Shown piece after piece: positions 24,423-33,349 of a stretch of 64,000 nucleotides of DNA (position 1 is its first letter; each line of letters starts with the position of its first letter). The notes under the pieces were generated by a model. The model worked only from the letters and a program-made list of their open reading frames with translations. It did not search any database and was not told where the DNA came from. This stretch comes from Streptomyces sp. NBC_01235 (GTDB taxonomy: Bacteria; Actinomycetota; Actinomycetes; Streptomycetales; Streptomycetaceae): positions 6,200,001 through 6,264,000 of the forward strand of contig NZ_CP108513.1 of NCBI RefSeq assembly GCF_035989285.1, given 5' to 3'. Position numbers and translations under genes: made by a program.

Positions 24423-24796
24423 CCCCTCAGTCGCCCGGAACCAGGTCCGGAAGGCCCTCGCGGACTGGGGGATCACCGACGACCTTGCCGACAGCGTCAC
24501 CCTCTCGGCGAACGAGTTCGTGACCAACGCGGTGACCCACTGTCAGGTGTCCTGTGCGCAGGTCAGGGTCACCCTCACGCTTCCAGGGGCCGTATCTGTT
24601 CCTGGAGGTCTACGACCCGGACCGGGACAGGCTCCCCGAGCCCCGCGACTGCGCCCCGGACGACGAGGGCGGACGCGGACTCGCGCTCGTCGGGCGGCTG
24701 GCCGGTGCCTGGAGGCACGCTCAGCAGCGGCACACGAAGTGCGTGTGGGCCCGGTTCACGCTCCCGGAGAGGGCGCATGTTCCGGCGGATTCATGA
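24421..24796 (+). pseudogene. Truncated, frameshifted anti-sigma-type ATP-binding protein
   Basis: In one frame 24421-24585 reads as the middle of an HATPase_c/RsbW-like protein (VRKALADWGITDDLADSV, LSANEFVTNAVTHC, VRVTLTL). The sequence then continues in another frame from about 24578 to the stop at 24796 (GPYLFLEVYDPDRDRLPEP, DEGGRGLALVGRLAGAW, KCVWARFTLPER). A one-base shift near 24580 and loss of the 5' end explain this. The family normally carries an N-box Asn (EFVTNAVTH) and a G2 box (GRGLALV), both visible. It lies head-to-head with the XRE remnant, the usual divergent arrangement in Streptomyces, with the shared 5' region deleted. Confidence 0.8.
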
Positions 24797-25070
24797 GGCG
24801 CTCGCCAGGCTGCGGCACAGGCGCGGACCCGTCCCGCCCGACTGGGACGCGGCCCGGGAGGTGCGGTCGCCGGATTTTTACGTGGGGCGACTCCCGGACC
24901 CCCGCGATGCCCGCTGGCGCCGCTGGGCCAAGCGCAACCGAGCGGCCGGCCACTCCCTGCCCTTCCCGAGGGAGGATGCGTGTCGGCAAGCCCCCGGGCG
25001 TCCCCGGATCACCTCCTGGGAAGCCGCCGCCACCGACGACGTAGTACGGCCGTACGTGCTCAGGCCCTGA
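24777..25070 (+). CDS. Small basic hypothetical protein
   Basis: A 97-residue Arg-rich protein starting MFRRIHEALARLRHRRGP, with PPDWDAAREVRSPDFYVGRLPDPRDARWRRWAKRN in the middle. GGAGA at 24766-24770 is 6 nt before the ATG. It overlaps the 3' end of the ATP-binding pseudogene by 20 nt. I have a memory of this type of protein following such ATP-binding genes in Streptomyces but know no function. It may survive as an orphan of the damaged locus. Confidence 0.55.
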   Translation: MFRRIHEALARLRHRRGPVPPDWDAAREVRSPDFYVGRLPDPRDARWRRWAKRNRAAGHSLPFPREDACRQAPGRPRITSWEAAATDDVVRPYVLRP

Positions 25071-25081
25071 CCGCCGCGGCC

Positions 25082-25612
25082 TCAGAAAGGCAGAGAGAGC
25101 AGCCGCGCGGGTCCTCCTCCGGCGGGCCACTCCGCACCTTCGGTGAGCGGTGTCCACATGTGGCGCAGGGGCATGGTGACCGGGCCGTCGGGCTGTTCGG
25201 CCTCGATGTCGCCGTCCAGGGGCCGCCATCCGAGGCGTTCGTAGAGCGGGATCAGGCGGGGCCAGCAGAAGAGGAGTCCGAGTTCCGCCTCCGTACCGCG
25301 GGCGTGGTCCGTCGCGGCCGTCACGACCAGCCGCGCCAGCCCGCTTCCCCGCAGGCCGGGCGCCACGACGACACCCCCGAGCCCGGCCACGGGCAGCGAG
25401 CGACCGCCGAGCGACACCGTCGCCTGTATGAGCCCGGCGTGCGCCACGAGCCGGCCGTGCTGCCGGACGCCGAAGTGAATGTCCTTGTCCCGCCAGGTCA
25501 GTCCGGTCACGGCGACTCCGGCGGGATCGTCCGCACCACCGGTGATCTCGTGCCGCTCGGCCTTCGTGTACTGCGCGAGCCGTACGACGGAGGGAGCGCT
25601 GCTCTCGTTCAT
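25082..25612 (-). CDS. GNAT family N-acetyltransferase
   Basis: A 176-residue acetyltransferase. The acetyl-CoA binding region reads VAGLGGVVVAPGLRGSGLARLVV (a variant of the Q/RxxGxG/A loop), followed by LGLLFCWPRLIPLYERLGWRPL, typical of the C-terminal GNAT motif. The substrate is unknown. ATG at 25612 is chosen over an upstream ATG at 25636 because the gene-like sequence begins there; neither has a clear ribosome site. Its 5' end faces the P450 gene, leaving about 100 bp for two divergent promoters. Confidence 0.85.
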   Translation of the reverse strand: MNESSAPSVVRLAQYTKAERHEITGGADDPAGVAVTGLTWRDKDIHFGVRQHGRLVAHAGLIQATVSLGGRSLPVAGLGGVVVAPGLRGSGLARLVVTAATDHARGTEAELGLLFCWPRLIPLYERLGWRPLDGDIEAEQPDGPVTMPLRHMWTPLTEGAEWPAGGGPARLLSLPF

Positions 25613-25711
25613 CCGTCGATCATCACCGATCATCACCGATCCCTTGCGACCGGGTGTCCGCTCCCCAAGACCCCCTGGTCAGCACCCCGTATGTCGGGCT
25701 AGCGTCCGGTC

Positions 25712-26929
25712 ATGGCACCAGCTGACGACCTCCGTTTCGACCCTTGGGATCCCGCGTTCGTGGCGGACCCCTACCCGGCGTATGCCGAGCTCCGGGAGCG
25801 GGGGCGGGTGATCTACTACGAGCCGACCGACCAGTGGCTGGTGTCGCGGCATGCGGATGTCTCGGCGTTGTTGCGGGAGCGGCGGCTGGGGCGGACGTAT
25901 CAGCACCGGTTCACGCACGAGGACTTCGGACGGACCGCGCCCCCCGCCGAGCAGGAGCCGTTCCACACGCTGAACGACCACGGGATGCTCGACCTGGAGC
26001 CGCCGGACCACACCCGGATCCGGCGGCTGGTGTCGAAGGCGTTCACACCGCGCACGGTGGAGCAGCTGAAGCCGTACGTGCGACGGCTGGCCGGGGAGCT
26101 GGTGGACCGGCTGGTGGAGGAGGGCGGGGGCGATCTGCTGAGCGATGTCGCCGAGCCGCTGCCCGTCGCCGTGATCGCGGAGATGCTGGGGATTCCGGAG
26201 TCGGACCGGGGGCCCCTGCGGCCCTGGTCGGCGGACATCTGCGGGATGTACGAGCTGAATCCGTCGGAGGAGACGGCGGCGCGTGCGGTGCGGGCCTCCG
26301 TCGAGTTCTCCGAGTATCTGCTCGAGCTGATCGCCGCCCGGCGCAAGGAGCCCGGCGACGATCTCATCTCCGGGCTCATCGCCGCCCACGACGAGGGCGA
26401 CCGGCTCACCGAGCAGGAGATGATCTCGACCGCCGTGCTGCTGCTGAACGCCGGTCACGAGGCGACCGTCAACGCCACCGTCAACGGGTGGTGGGCGCTC
26501 TTCCGGAATCCGGAGCAGTTGGCCGCGCTGCGTGCCGATCACTCGCTCGTGCCGTCCGCCGTCGAGGAGCTGATGCGGTACGACACTCCGCTCCAGCTCT
26601 TCGAGCGGTGGGTGCTCGATGAGATTGAGATCGACGGGGTCGTCGTGCCCCGGGGGGCCGAGATCGCCATGCTGTTCGGGGCCGCCAACCACGACCCGGC
26701 CGTCTTCGCCGAGCCGGAGCGGCTCGACCTCACCCGCGCCGACAACCCGCACATCTCCTTCAGCGCGGGCATCCACTACTGCATCGGCGCACCGCTGGCC
26801 CGCATCGAGCTGGCGGCCTCCATGACCGCCCTGCTGGAGAAGGCCCCCACGCTCAGCCTCGTGGCCGAGCCGCGGCGCAAGCCGAACTTCGTGATCCGGG
26901 GGCTGGAGGGGCTCAGCGTGACCCTCTGA
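25712..26929 (+). CDS. Cytochrome P450
   Basis: A 405-residue soluble bacterial monooxygenase. The I-helix oxygen-binding motif is LLLNAGHEATVNAT (acid-alcohol pair replaced by His-Glu-Ala-Thr, AGxEAT), the K-helix ExxR is ELMRYDTP, and the heme loop is FSAGIHYCIGAPLAR with ligand Cys357. TAGCGT at 25700-25705 precedes the ATG by 6 nt with no Shine-Dalgarno, so the transcript is likely leaderless. No ferredoxin or biosynthetic genes lie next to it, so it depends on redox partners elsewhere and the substrate is open. Confidence 0.95.
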   Translation: MAPADDLRFDPWDPAFVADPYPAYAELRERGRVIYYEPTDQWLVSRHADVSALLRERRLGRTYQHRFTHEDFGRTAPPAEQEPFHTLNDHGMLDLEPPDHTRIRRLVSKAFTPRTVEQLKPYVRRLAGELVDRLVEEGGGDLLSDVAEPLPVAVIAEMLGIPESDRGPLRPWSADICGMYELNPSEETAARAVRASVEFSEYLLELIAARRKEPGDDLISGLIAAHDEGDRLTEQEMISTAVLLLNAGHEATVNATVNGWWALFRNPEQLAALRADHSLVPSAVEELMRYDTPLQLFERWVLDEIEIDGVVVPRGAEIAMLFGAANHDPAVFAEPERLDLTRADNPHISFSAGIHYCIGAPLARIELAASMTALLEKAPTLSLVAEPRRKPNFVIRGLEGLSVTL

Positions 26930-27149
26930 CGCGGCGGAGCAGGCGGCCGAGCAGGGCCCACAGCGCCAGGCCGGCGGCCGTCCCGCCCAGCAGTGCCAGC
27001 GGCAGTTCGGCATAGAGGACGCTCCAGTCGGGGCTCTGCTCGAAGCGCCAGAGGCGGGCGCGGACGTCCACGGCCCACACCGCGAGTCCCGCGCCCCAGC
27101 CGAGCGCCATGGCGAGGCAGCCGACGGCGGACTGCGTGCGTTGTCCCAT
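26913..27149 (-). CDS. Small two-helix membrane protein downstream of ABC permease
   Basis: A 78-residue protein (ATG 27149; 27158 also possible) with two hydrophobic helices (about 8-27 and 49-68) and a basic end LLRRVRGSR. Its 3' end overlaps the end of the P450 gene by 17 bp in convergent orientation. It lies 75 bp after the ABC permease on the same strand and could be the last gene of that operon. No clear ribosome site. Codon use fits a real gene, but function is unknown. Confidence 0.5.
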   Translation of the reverse strand: MGQRTQSAVGCLAMALGWGAGLAVWAVDVRARLWRFEQSPDWSVLYAELPLALLGGTAAGLALWALLGRLLRRVRGSR

Positions 27150-27188
27150 GCCCGGCATGGACGCGTGCCGACTGCCACAGGTTCCCGG

Positions 27189-27223
27189 CTCGACAGCTTC
27201 GACAGCTTCGACAGCTTCGACAG
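27189..27223. repeat. 9-bp tandem repeat, about 3.9 copies
   Basis: Units CTTCGACAG at 27197, 27206 and 27215 are preceded by the partial unit CTCGACAG at 27189. The array abuts the permease stop codon (27224-27226). Confidence 0.9.
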
Positions 27224-28792
27224 TCACGTCGTCATGTCGCGGCGTCGGAGACCCGCCAGCCCCCCGGCCACCAGCACCGCCGTCCCGAGCAGAAGCACCA
27301 GCACCGGGGCCCACTCCATCCCTCCCCCCGGCAGCTTCGGCAGGTGGCCGAAGGGGGAGAGGTCCAGGATCGCCTGCGGAGCATCCAGCGCCGGGCCGAT
27401 CCAGCCGATGAGCAGGATCGCGCCCGCAACTCCCCACGCCGCCGGGGCCAGACGCGGGGCCGTGCCGTACAGGAGGACCGTCAGGGCGCCGACCAGCCAG
27501 ATCGCCGGGAGCTGGACCAGGCAGGCGCCCAGGATCGGCAGGACCTCCTTGCCGTAGCCCGCCGCGAAGCCCAGGCCCGCCAGGAGCATGATCAGGGCCG
27601 CGCCGCCGAAGGCGATCAGCAGGTGTCCGGATGCCCAGCGCAGTCGGCCCACCGCGTTCGCCAGGACCGGTTCCGCGCGGCCCGAGGTCTCCTCGCCGTG
27701 CAGCCGCAGTACCGAGGAGACGACGTACAGCGCCGCGATCAGGCCCAGCATGCCGATCATCGCGGCGAGGAACGCGTCCGTCAGACCCGACTGGCCGCCC
27801 ATCCGCTCGAAGATCTCGCGGGCCTTGTCGTTGTCGCCGACCATGTCGGCCGCGCCCTCCGTCAGCCCGCCGTACACGACCCCCGCGAGGAAGAAGCCGA
27901 CGCTCCAGCCCAGCACACCGCCCCGCTGCAGCCGCCAGGACAGGGCCAGAGCCGAACCCAGTCGTCCTGCCGGCGGGCCCGGCCGGGTGGGCAGGAAGCT
28001 CATGCCCACGTCCCGGCGGCCGGCCAGCCCGTACGCCAGCGCGCCCTGGGCCACGACCGCCGCCGCGAACAGCGGCAGCACCCACCACCGTTCGTCCGCG
28101 AACGCCCGCAGGTTCTCCAGCCAGCCGAGCGGGGACAGCCAGGTCAGCGGGGAGGAGCCGTCGTCCGTAGAGGAGTCGCCCGCCGCCCGCAGGACGAACG
28201 CCGCGCCCAGCACCGCCGCCGTCAGACCCCGTGCCAGCCGCGCGCTCTCCGTGAGCTGCGCGACGATCGCCGCCATCGTGGCGAACAGCATGCCCACCCC
28301 GGCCAGACCGAGGCCGAACGCGAGCGCGCCGGCCGTTCCCTGGCCCGCCAGGCCTGCCGCGACCAGCAGCGCCAGTACGGCGTTGGCGACCCCGGACGCC
28401 AGCAGCGCCGCCGTCAGCGACGCGCGTCGGCCGACCATGCCCGACGCGATCAGCTCCTGACGGCCGCTCTCCTCCTCGTCACGGGTGTGCCGTACGACGA
28501 TCAGCAGGCTCGTCACCGCGGCGAGCGCACCCGCGAACACGCCGACGCGCCACGCGGTGAGCGCGCCGAGGGAGTCGTCGAAGACGGGGCCGATCAGCGC
28601 GCGGAAGGAGGCGTTGGTATCCATCTGGTGGAGCAGGTCGGCCCGGTCGGCGGGGGTGGCGTACAGGCCCTTCAGGGTGTTCGGCATGGAGAGGACCATC
28701 AGGGTGTTCACGGCCACCCAGACGGGGATCAGCACCCGGTCGCGGCGCAGCGCGAAGCGCAGGAGCGGGCCGGTGCCCGCGAGCGTGGTCAT
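27224..28792 (-). CDS. ABC-2 type exporter permease
   Basis: A 522-residue membrane protein with about 12 hydrophobic segments in two homologous halves, typical of the actinobacterial ABC exporter permeases paired with a single ATPase (polyketide/anibiotic or unknown-substrate exporter group). The ATG overlaps the ATPase stop as ATGA. The phrase [26 protein letters not shown] is the cytoplasmic coupling-type segment common to this group. An upstream extension of the frame is an artefact over the ATPase gene. Substrate unknown; the regulator at 29789 probably controls it. Confidence 0.85.
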   Translation of the reverse strand: MTTLAGTGPLLRFALRRDRVLIPVWVAVNTLMVLSMPNTLKGLYATPADRADLLHQMDTNASFRALIGPVFDDSLGALTAWRVGVFAGALAAVTSLLIVVRHTRDEEESGRQELIASGMVGRRASLTAALLASGVANAVLALLVAAGLAGQGTAGALAFGLGLAGVGMLFATMAAIVAQLTESARLARGLTAAVLGAAFVLRAAGDSSTDDGSSPLTWLSPLGWLENLRAFADERWWVLPLFAAAVVAQGALAYGLAGRRDVGMSFLPTRPGPPAGRLGSALALSWRLQRGGVLGWSVGFFLAGVVYGGLTEGAADMVGDNDKAREIFERMGGQSGLTDAFLAAMIGMLGLIAALYVVSSVLRLHGEETSGRAEPVLANAVGRLRWASGHLLIAFGGAALIMLLAGLGFAAGYGKEVLPILGACLVQLPAIWLVGALTVLLYGTAPRLAPAAWGVAGAILLIGWIGPALDAPQAILDLSPFGHLPKLPGGGMEWAPVLVLLLGTAVLVAGGLAGLRRRDMTT

Positions 28793-29715
28793 GCCCCCGC
28801 CCCCTGGTGCTCCTGGTGCCCCTGGTGCTCCTGGTGCTCCTGGTAGTGGCGCAGGAACAGTTCCTCCAGCGTCGGTGGCGTCGATGTCAGCGACCGGACG
28901 CCCGAGTCGGTCAACGACCGCAGTACGGCGTCGAGTTTGTCGGTGTCGACCTGCAACTTCACCCGCCTTCCCCGCACGTCGAGGTCGTGCACTCCCGGCA
29001 GGTGCGCCAACCCGTTCGGCGGGCCCGCCAGTTCGGCCGTCACGCTCGTCCTCGTCAGGTGGCGCAGGTCGGCCAGGGAGCCCGTCTCGACCGTGCGGCC
29101 CTTGCGGATGATGCTGACCCGGTCGCAGAGCTCCTCGACCTCGCTGAGGATGTGCGACGACAACAGAATGGTCCTGCCCCTGGCCCGTTCCTCCTCCACG
29201 CAACGCTGGAAGACCTCCTCCATCAGGGGGTCCAGGCCGGACGTCGGCTCGTCCAGGATGAGGAGGTCGACGTCCGAGGCGAAGGCGGCCACCAGGGCGA
29301 CCTTCTGCCGGTTGCCCTTCGAGTAGGTGCGGCCCTTCTTGGTGGGGTCCAGTTCGAAGCGGTCGATCAGGTCGGCGCGGCGCCCCGCGTCCAGGCCGCC
29401 GCGCAGGCGGCCGTACAGGTCGATGACCTCGCCACCCGAGAGATTCCTCCATAGCGTCACGTCGCCCGGGACATACGCGATGCGGCGGTGTGCCTCGACG
29501 GCGTCGGTCCACGGGTCGCGGCCGAGGATCCGGGCGGCGCCCGAGTCGGCGCGCAGCAGGCCGAGCAGGACGCGGATGGTGGTGGACTTGCCGGCGCCGT
29601 TGGGGCCGAGGAAGCCGTGCACCTCACCCGTCTCGACCTCCAGGTCGAGGCCGTCGAGGGCGTGGGTGCGGCCGAAGGACTTGTGCAGTCCGGACACGGT
29701 GATGGCCTTCGTCAT
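28789..29715 (-). CDS. ABC exporter ATP-binding protein
   Basis: A 308-residue ATPase. Walker A is GPNGAGKST (about residue 36-44), the ABC signature is in [15 protein letters not shown], and Walker B is [12 protein letters not shown] followed by the switch His in LLSSHIL. A C-terminal domain ends in a run of HQE/HQG units coded by imperfect 9-bp repeats (28797-28850), which is unusual and just before the stop. ATG at 29715 opens onto a 73-bp divergent promoter shared with the MarR-like gene. It energises the permease encoded next. Confidence 0.95.
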   Translation of the reverse strand: MTKAITVSGLHKSFGRTHALDGLDLEVETGEVHGFLGPNGAGKSTTIRVLLGLLRADSGAARILGRDPWTDAVEAHRRIAYVPGDVTLWRNLSGGEVIDLYGRLRGGLDAGRRADLIDRFELDPTKKGRTYSKGNRQKVALVAAFASDVDLLILDEPTSGLDPLMEEVFQRCVEEERARGRTILLSSHILSEVEELCDRVSIIRKGRTVETGSLADLRHLTRTSVTAELAGPPNGLAHLPGVHDLDVRGRRVKLQVDTDKLDAVLRSLTDSGVRSLTSTPPTLEELFLRHYQEHQEHQGHQEHQGAGA

Positions 29716-29735
29716 GCTTCAGAACGTACGCTTCT

Positions 29736-29751
29736 TTCAGAAATTTGTGAA
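29736..29751. promoter_or_regulatory. AT-rich palindromic operator between ABC operon and its regulator
   Basis: TTCAGAAATTTGTGAA pairs with its reverse complement in 14 of 16 positions. It sits in the 73-bp divergent gap, far more AT-rich than the surroundings. It is the probable binding site of the MarR/GbsR-type protein at 29789, which would repress both directions. TAGGAT at 29777-29782 is the likely -10 box of that gene. Confidence 0.6.
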
Positions 29752-29788
29752 GTTAAGGAAATGCATGAAGCCCGGATAGGATGGGCGC

Positions 29789-30283
29789 ATGACGGAAACA
29801 GCTGGTGGTGGGCGGGACGCGGAGGCGGTCTCGCAGTTCGTCGAGTCCTTCGCGGCGCAGCTCGTCGAGGCTGGGATGCCGCGGATGCCCGCCCGGGTCT
29901 TCGCCGCCCTCCTCTCGTCGGACGAGGGCGCGCTGAGCTCCGCCCAGCTCGGGGAGCAGCTGCAGATCAGCCCCGCGGCGGTCTCCGGAGCGGTGCGGTA
30001 CCTGGCGCAGACGCACATGGTGTCGCGCGAGCGGGAGCCCGGCTCGCGCCGGGAGCGCTACCGGGTACAGGGCGACCAGTGGTACGAGGCGCTGACCAAC
30101 CGTGAGGCCGTCCTCAAGCGGTGGGAGACGGCCCTGCGGGAAGGCGTGACCAGCCTCGGCGCCGACACGCCGGCCGGACGCCGCATGGCCGAGACGCTCG
30201 CCTTCTTCGAGTTCCTCGACGGCGAGATCTCGGCCCTGATGCAGCGGTGGCGGGTCCACCGGGAGAAGACCTTCGGGAGCTGA
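29789..30283 (+). CDS. GbsR/MarR family transcriptional regulator
   Basis: A 164-residue winged-helix protein. The DNA-binding part is residues 32-95 (MPARVFAALLSSDEGALSSAQLGEQLQISPAAVSGAVRYL, then the wing REREPGSRRERYRV). A C-terminal helical dimerisation region follows. TAGGAT ends 6 nt before the ATG, so the mRNA is probably leaderless. The divergent ABC exporter genes and the palindrome between them suggest it represses the exporter until a ligand is bound. Confidence 0.88.
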   Translation: MTETAGGGRDAEAVSQFVESFAAQLVEAGMPRMPARVFAALLSSDEGALSSAQLGEQLQISPAAVSGAVRYLAQTHMVSREREPGSRRERYRVQGDQWYEALTNREAVLKRWETALREGVTSLGADTPAGRRMAETLAFFEFLDGEISALMQRWRVHREKTFGS

Positions 30284-30295
30284 ACTCCCAGAAGA

Positions 30296-31804
30296 TCACC
30301 GCTCCTTCGTCTCCTCCAGCACCGTCCGCCCCAGCAGCAGGTACTTCTGTGGCGAGCGCTTCTTGAGGTACTGCGCGCAGCCGACGCCGGCCACCGCGAT
30401 CAGCGCGACGAGCCACGGCGTGGCCTTCAGCACCAGCGAGCCCGACTCCGGGCCCGCCGCCGCGCCCATGTTGGACACCAGCAGCGCGACCACGGCGAGC
30501 ATCGCGACGCCGCCGAGGAGCGGGGCCGTGAAGGTCCTGAACCAGTGCCGGCTCTCGGGGTGGTGCGAGCGGAAGTACACCAGCACCGCGAACGAGCACA
30601 CCGCCTGCACGATGAGGATCGCCATCGTGCCGAGGATCGCGAGCAGGACGTACGTCCCGGTGTACGGGTCCTTGCCCGCCGCCCAGAACGCGCCGATCAG
30701 GACGGCCGAGACGGCCGTCTGGACCAGGCCCGCGATGTGCGGGGAGCCGTGCGCCGCGTGGGTGCGGCCGATGGTGTTCTTCAGCGACGGCAGGACGCCC
30801 TCGCGGCCGAGCGCGTACATGTAGCGGGCGGCACAGTTGTGGAAGGCCATGCCGCAGGCCAGCGAGCCGGTGATCATCAGCCACTGCATGACGTCGACCG
30901 CCCAGTGGCCGACGTAGCGCTCGGTGGGGTTGAAGAAGAGGCCGAGCGGGTCGGCGGTGGCGACCTTCACCGCTTGCGACTGGCCGGTGCCGGTGATGGC
31001 CATCCAGGAGACGAACACGTAGAAGACGCCGACGCCCAGGACCGAGATCATCGTGGCCTTGGGGATGATCTTCTTCGGGTTGCGGGACTCCTCGCCGTAC
31101 ATCGCCGTCGACTCGAAGCCGACCCACGACCAGAAGGCGAAGAAGAGCCCGAGCCCGGCGCTGGTGCCCTTGAAGGCGTTGACCGGGTTGACCGGGTCGA
31201 TGCTGAAACCGTCCGGACCGCCGCCGTGGAAGGCGACCGAGACCGCCATGGCGGCGAGGATCGTCACCTCGGTCGCGAGCAGGACGACGAGCAGTTTCTC
31301 GGCGACCGAGACGCCGAACCAGGTGCCCATCGCGTTGACCGCGAGCATCAGCAGCGCGAACGCCCACCACGGGATGTGCAGCCCCGTCTGGTCCTTCAGC
31401 GTCGTCGTCGCGAAGGACGAGAAGATGCCGATCAGCGCCGGCTCGAACACGACGTACGCGAAGGTCGCGAGCAGGCCCGAGGCGAGGCCGACCGAGCGGC
31501 CGAGGCCGTAGGAGATGAACCCGTAGAAGGCGCCCGTCGAGGTGATGTGCTTCGCCATCGATGTGAAGCCGACGGAAAAGATCGCCAGGACGACCATTGC
31601 GACGAGATAGCTCGCCGGTGCCCCGATGCCGTTGCCCGACGACACCATGAAGGGCACGTTGCCGGTCATCGCGGTGATCGGCGCCGCCGTCGCGACGGCC
31701 ATGAAGACCACGCCGAGCAAGCCGATGGCGTTGGGTTTGAGCCGGTGAACGGTGCTGTCGTCGACCGTCTTCGCCGCCGAGGCGACTCCCTCGTCCACTG
31801 CCAT
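30296..31804 (-). CDS. APC-family amino acid / ethanolamine permease
   Basis: A 502-residue transporter with 12 hydrophobic segments. The first helix IGLLGVVFMAVATAAPITAMTGNVPF and the sixth-helix region FFAFWSWVGFESTAMYGEESRNPKKIIP are hallmarks of the APC superfamily. The adjacent ethanolamine ammonia-lyase genes point to ethanolamine or a related amine as substrate, but this is inference. ATG at 31804 follows AGGAGAGG with 10 nt spacing; an upstream in-frame start (31876) is not favoured. It is divergent from eutB, with about 150 bp between them. Confidence 0.85.
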   Translation of the reverse strand: MAVDEGVASAAKTVDDSTVHRLKPNAIGLLGVVFMAVATAAPITAMTGNVPFMVSSGNGIGAPASYLVAMVVLAIFSVGFTSMAKHITSTGAFYGFISYGLGRSVGLASGLLATFAYVVFEPALIGIFSSFATTTLKDQTGLHIPWWAFALLMLAVNAMGTWFGVSVAEKLLVVLLATEVTILAAMAVSVAFHGGGPDGFSIDPVNPVNAFKGTSAGLGLFFAFWSWVGFESTAMYGEESRNPKKIIPKATMISVLGVGVFYVFVSWMAITGTGQSQAVKVATADPLGLFFNPTERYVGHWAVDVMQWLMITGSLACGMAFHNCAARYMYALGREGVLPSLKNTIGRTHAAHGSPHIAGLVQTAVSAVLIGAFWAAGKDPYTGTYVLLAILGTMAILIVQAVCSFAVLVYFRSHHPESRHWFRTFTAPLLGGVAMLAVVALLVSNMGAAAGPESGSLVLKATPWLVALIAVAGVGCAQYLKKRSPQKYLLLGRTVLEETKER

Positions 31805-31954
31805 CGGGGTGGCCCCTCTCCTGGTCGTCCGCTGGTGTGCTGGACCGGAACTCTGTAGCCCGAATGAGTCGGTCAAGGGTGTCGGGACGTTAAATGCTTG
31901 TCAACCAGACCTTTAGAAATCTGGCGGCAACACGTGGCTCGTACCGTCGCCGCC

Positions 31955-33349
31955 ATGACCGTGCACACCTCCACCCTCGGCGGCGAGCGGCACCGCTTCG
32001 ACTCGCTCGCCCGCCTGCTCGCCGCCGCGAGCCCCGAACGCTCCGGCGACCGCCTGGCCGGCCTCGCGGCGGACAGCGCCCGGCAGCGGGTCGCGGCACG
32101 CTGGGCGCTGGCGGAGGTGCCGCTGGCCGACTTCCTGACCGAACCCCTCATCCCCTACGAGGACGACGACGTCACCCGCCTCATCCTCGACACCCACGAC
32201 CCGGCCGCCTTCGCGCCGGTCGCCGCCATGACCGTCGGGGAACTGCGGGAGTGGCTGCTGTCGGAGGCGGCGGACGCGGTGACGCTGGCCGCGCTGGCGC
32301 CCGGGCTCACCCCGGAGATGGTCGCCGCCGTCTCCAAGCTCATGGGCAACGCGGACCTGGTCGCCGTGGCCAGGAAGGTGCGGGTGGTCACGGCCTTCCG
32401 CTCGACCATCGGCCTGCCCGGCCGCCTGGCCACCCGGTTGCAGCCGAACCACCCGACCGACGACCCGGCGGGGGTCGCGGCCGCCCTGCTCGACGGCCTC
32501 CTCCTCGGCTCCGGCGACGCGGTGATCGGCATCAACCCGGCCACCGACAGCCCCAGGGCCGTACGAGACCTGCTGGAGCTGCTCGACGAGGTGATCGGCC
32601 GGTACGCGATCCCCACCCAGTCCTGCGTGCTCTGCCACGTGACCACGAGCGTCCGCCTGATGGAGAAGGGCGCCCCCGTCGACCTCGTCTTCCAGTCCGT
32701 CGCGGGCACCCAGGCCGCCAACGCCTCCTTCGGGGTGACCCTGGGGCTGCTCGACGAGGCGCACGAAGCGGCGCGGGAGCTGGGGCGCGGAACGGTCGGC
32801 CAGAACGTCATGTACTTCGAGACGGGCCAGGGCAGCGCCCTCTCCGCCGACGCGCATCACGGAGTGGACCAGCAGACGGTCGAGGCGCGGGCGTACGCGG
32901 TCGCCCGCCGCTACGACCCCCTGCTGGTGAACACGGTCGTCGGCTTCATCGGCCCGGAGTACCTCTACGACGGCCGGCAGATCCTGCGTGCCGCCCTGGA
33001 GGACCACTTCTGCGGCAAGCTCCTCGGCCTGCCCATGGGCCTGGACATCTGCTACACCAACCACGCCGACGCCGATGACGACGACATCGCCACGATGCTG
33101 ACGATGCTCGGCGTGGCCGGGGCGTCCTTCGTGATCTGCACCCCGGGCGGCGACGACATCATGCTCAACTACCAGTCGGCCTCGTACCACGACGCGCTGT
33201 ACCTGCGGGAGGTGCTGGGGCTGCGCCCGGCGCCGGAGTTCGAGACGTGGCTGGAGTCGATCGGGCTGCTGGACGAGCGCGGCGGCATCCGCGAGGTGTC
33301 CGGCACGGCGCATCCGCTGACGGCGATCGGACGGGAGCTCGCGGCATGA
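31955..33349 (+). CDS. eutB: Ethanolamine ammonia-lyase large subunit
   Basis: A 464-residue catalytic subunit of the adenosylcobalamin-dependent lyase that splits ethanolamine into acetaldehyde and ammonia. Family sequence is obvious: PYEDDDVTRLILD, SKLMGNADLVAVARK, DAVIGINPATDS, TQSCVLCHVTTS, VFQSVAGTQAANASFG, MGLDICYTNHADADDDD and GDDIMLNYQSASYHD. ATG at 31955 is chosen because TACCGT (31942-31947) lies 7 nt before it and the family sequence starts soon after; upstream in-frame GTGs exist. eutC overlaps its stop by 4 nt. No microcompartment genes are present. Confidence 0.96.
   Translation: MTVHTSTLGGERHRFDSLARLLAAASPERSGDRLAGLAADSARQRVAARWALAEVPLADFLTEPLIPYEDDDVTRLILDTHDPAAFAPVAAMTVGELREWLLSEAADAVTLAALAPGLTPEMVAAVSKLMGNADLVAVARKVRVVTAFRSTIGLPGRLATRLQPNHPTDDPAGVAAALLDGLLLGSGDAVIGINPATDSPRAVRDLLELLDEVIGRYAIPTQSCVLCHVTTSVRLMEKGAPVDLVFQSVAGTQAANASFGVTLGLLDEAHEAARELGRGTVGQNVMYFETGQGSALSADAHHGVDQQTVEARAYAVARRYDPLLVNTVVGFIGPEYLYDGRQILRAALEDHFCGKLLGLPMGLDICYTNHADADDDDIATMLTMLGVAGASFVICTPGGDDIMLNYQSASYHDALYLREVLGLRPAPEFETWLESIGLLDERGGIREVSGTAHPLTAIGRELAA

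Noticed and set aside
25712..26929. Secondary metabolite cluster around the P450
   Set aside because: No synthase, ferredoxin or tailoring genes are close; the neighbours are GNAT and an ABC exporter without biosynthetic genes.
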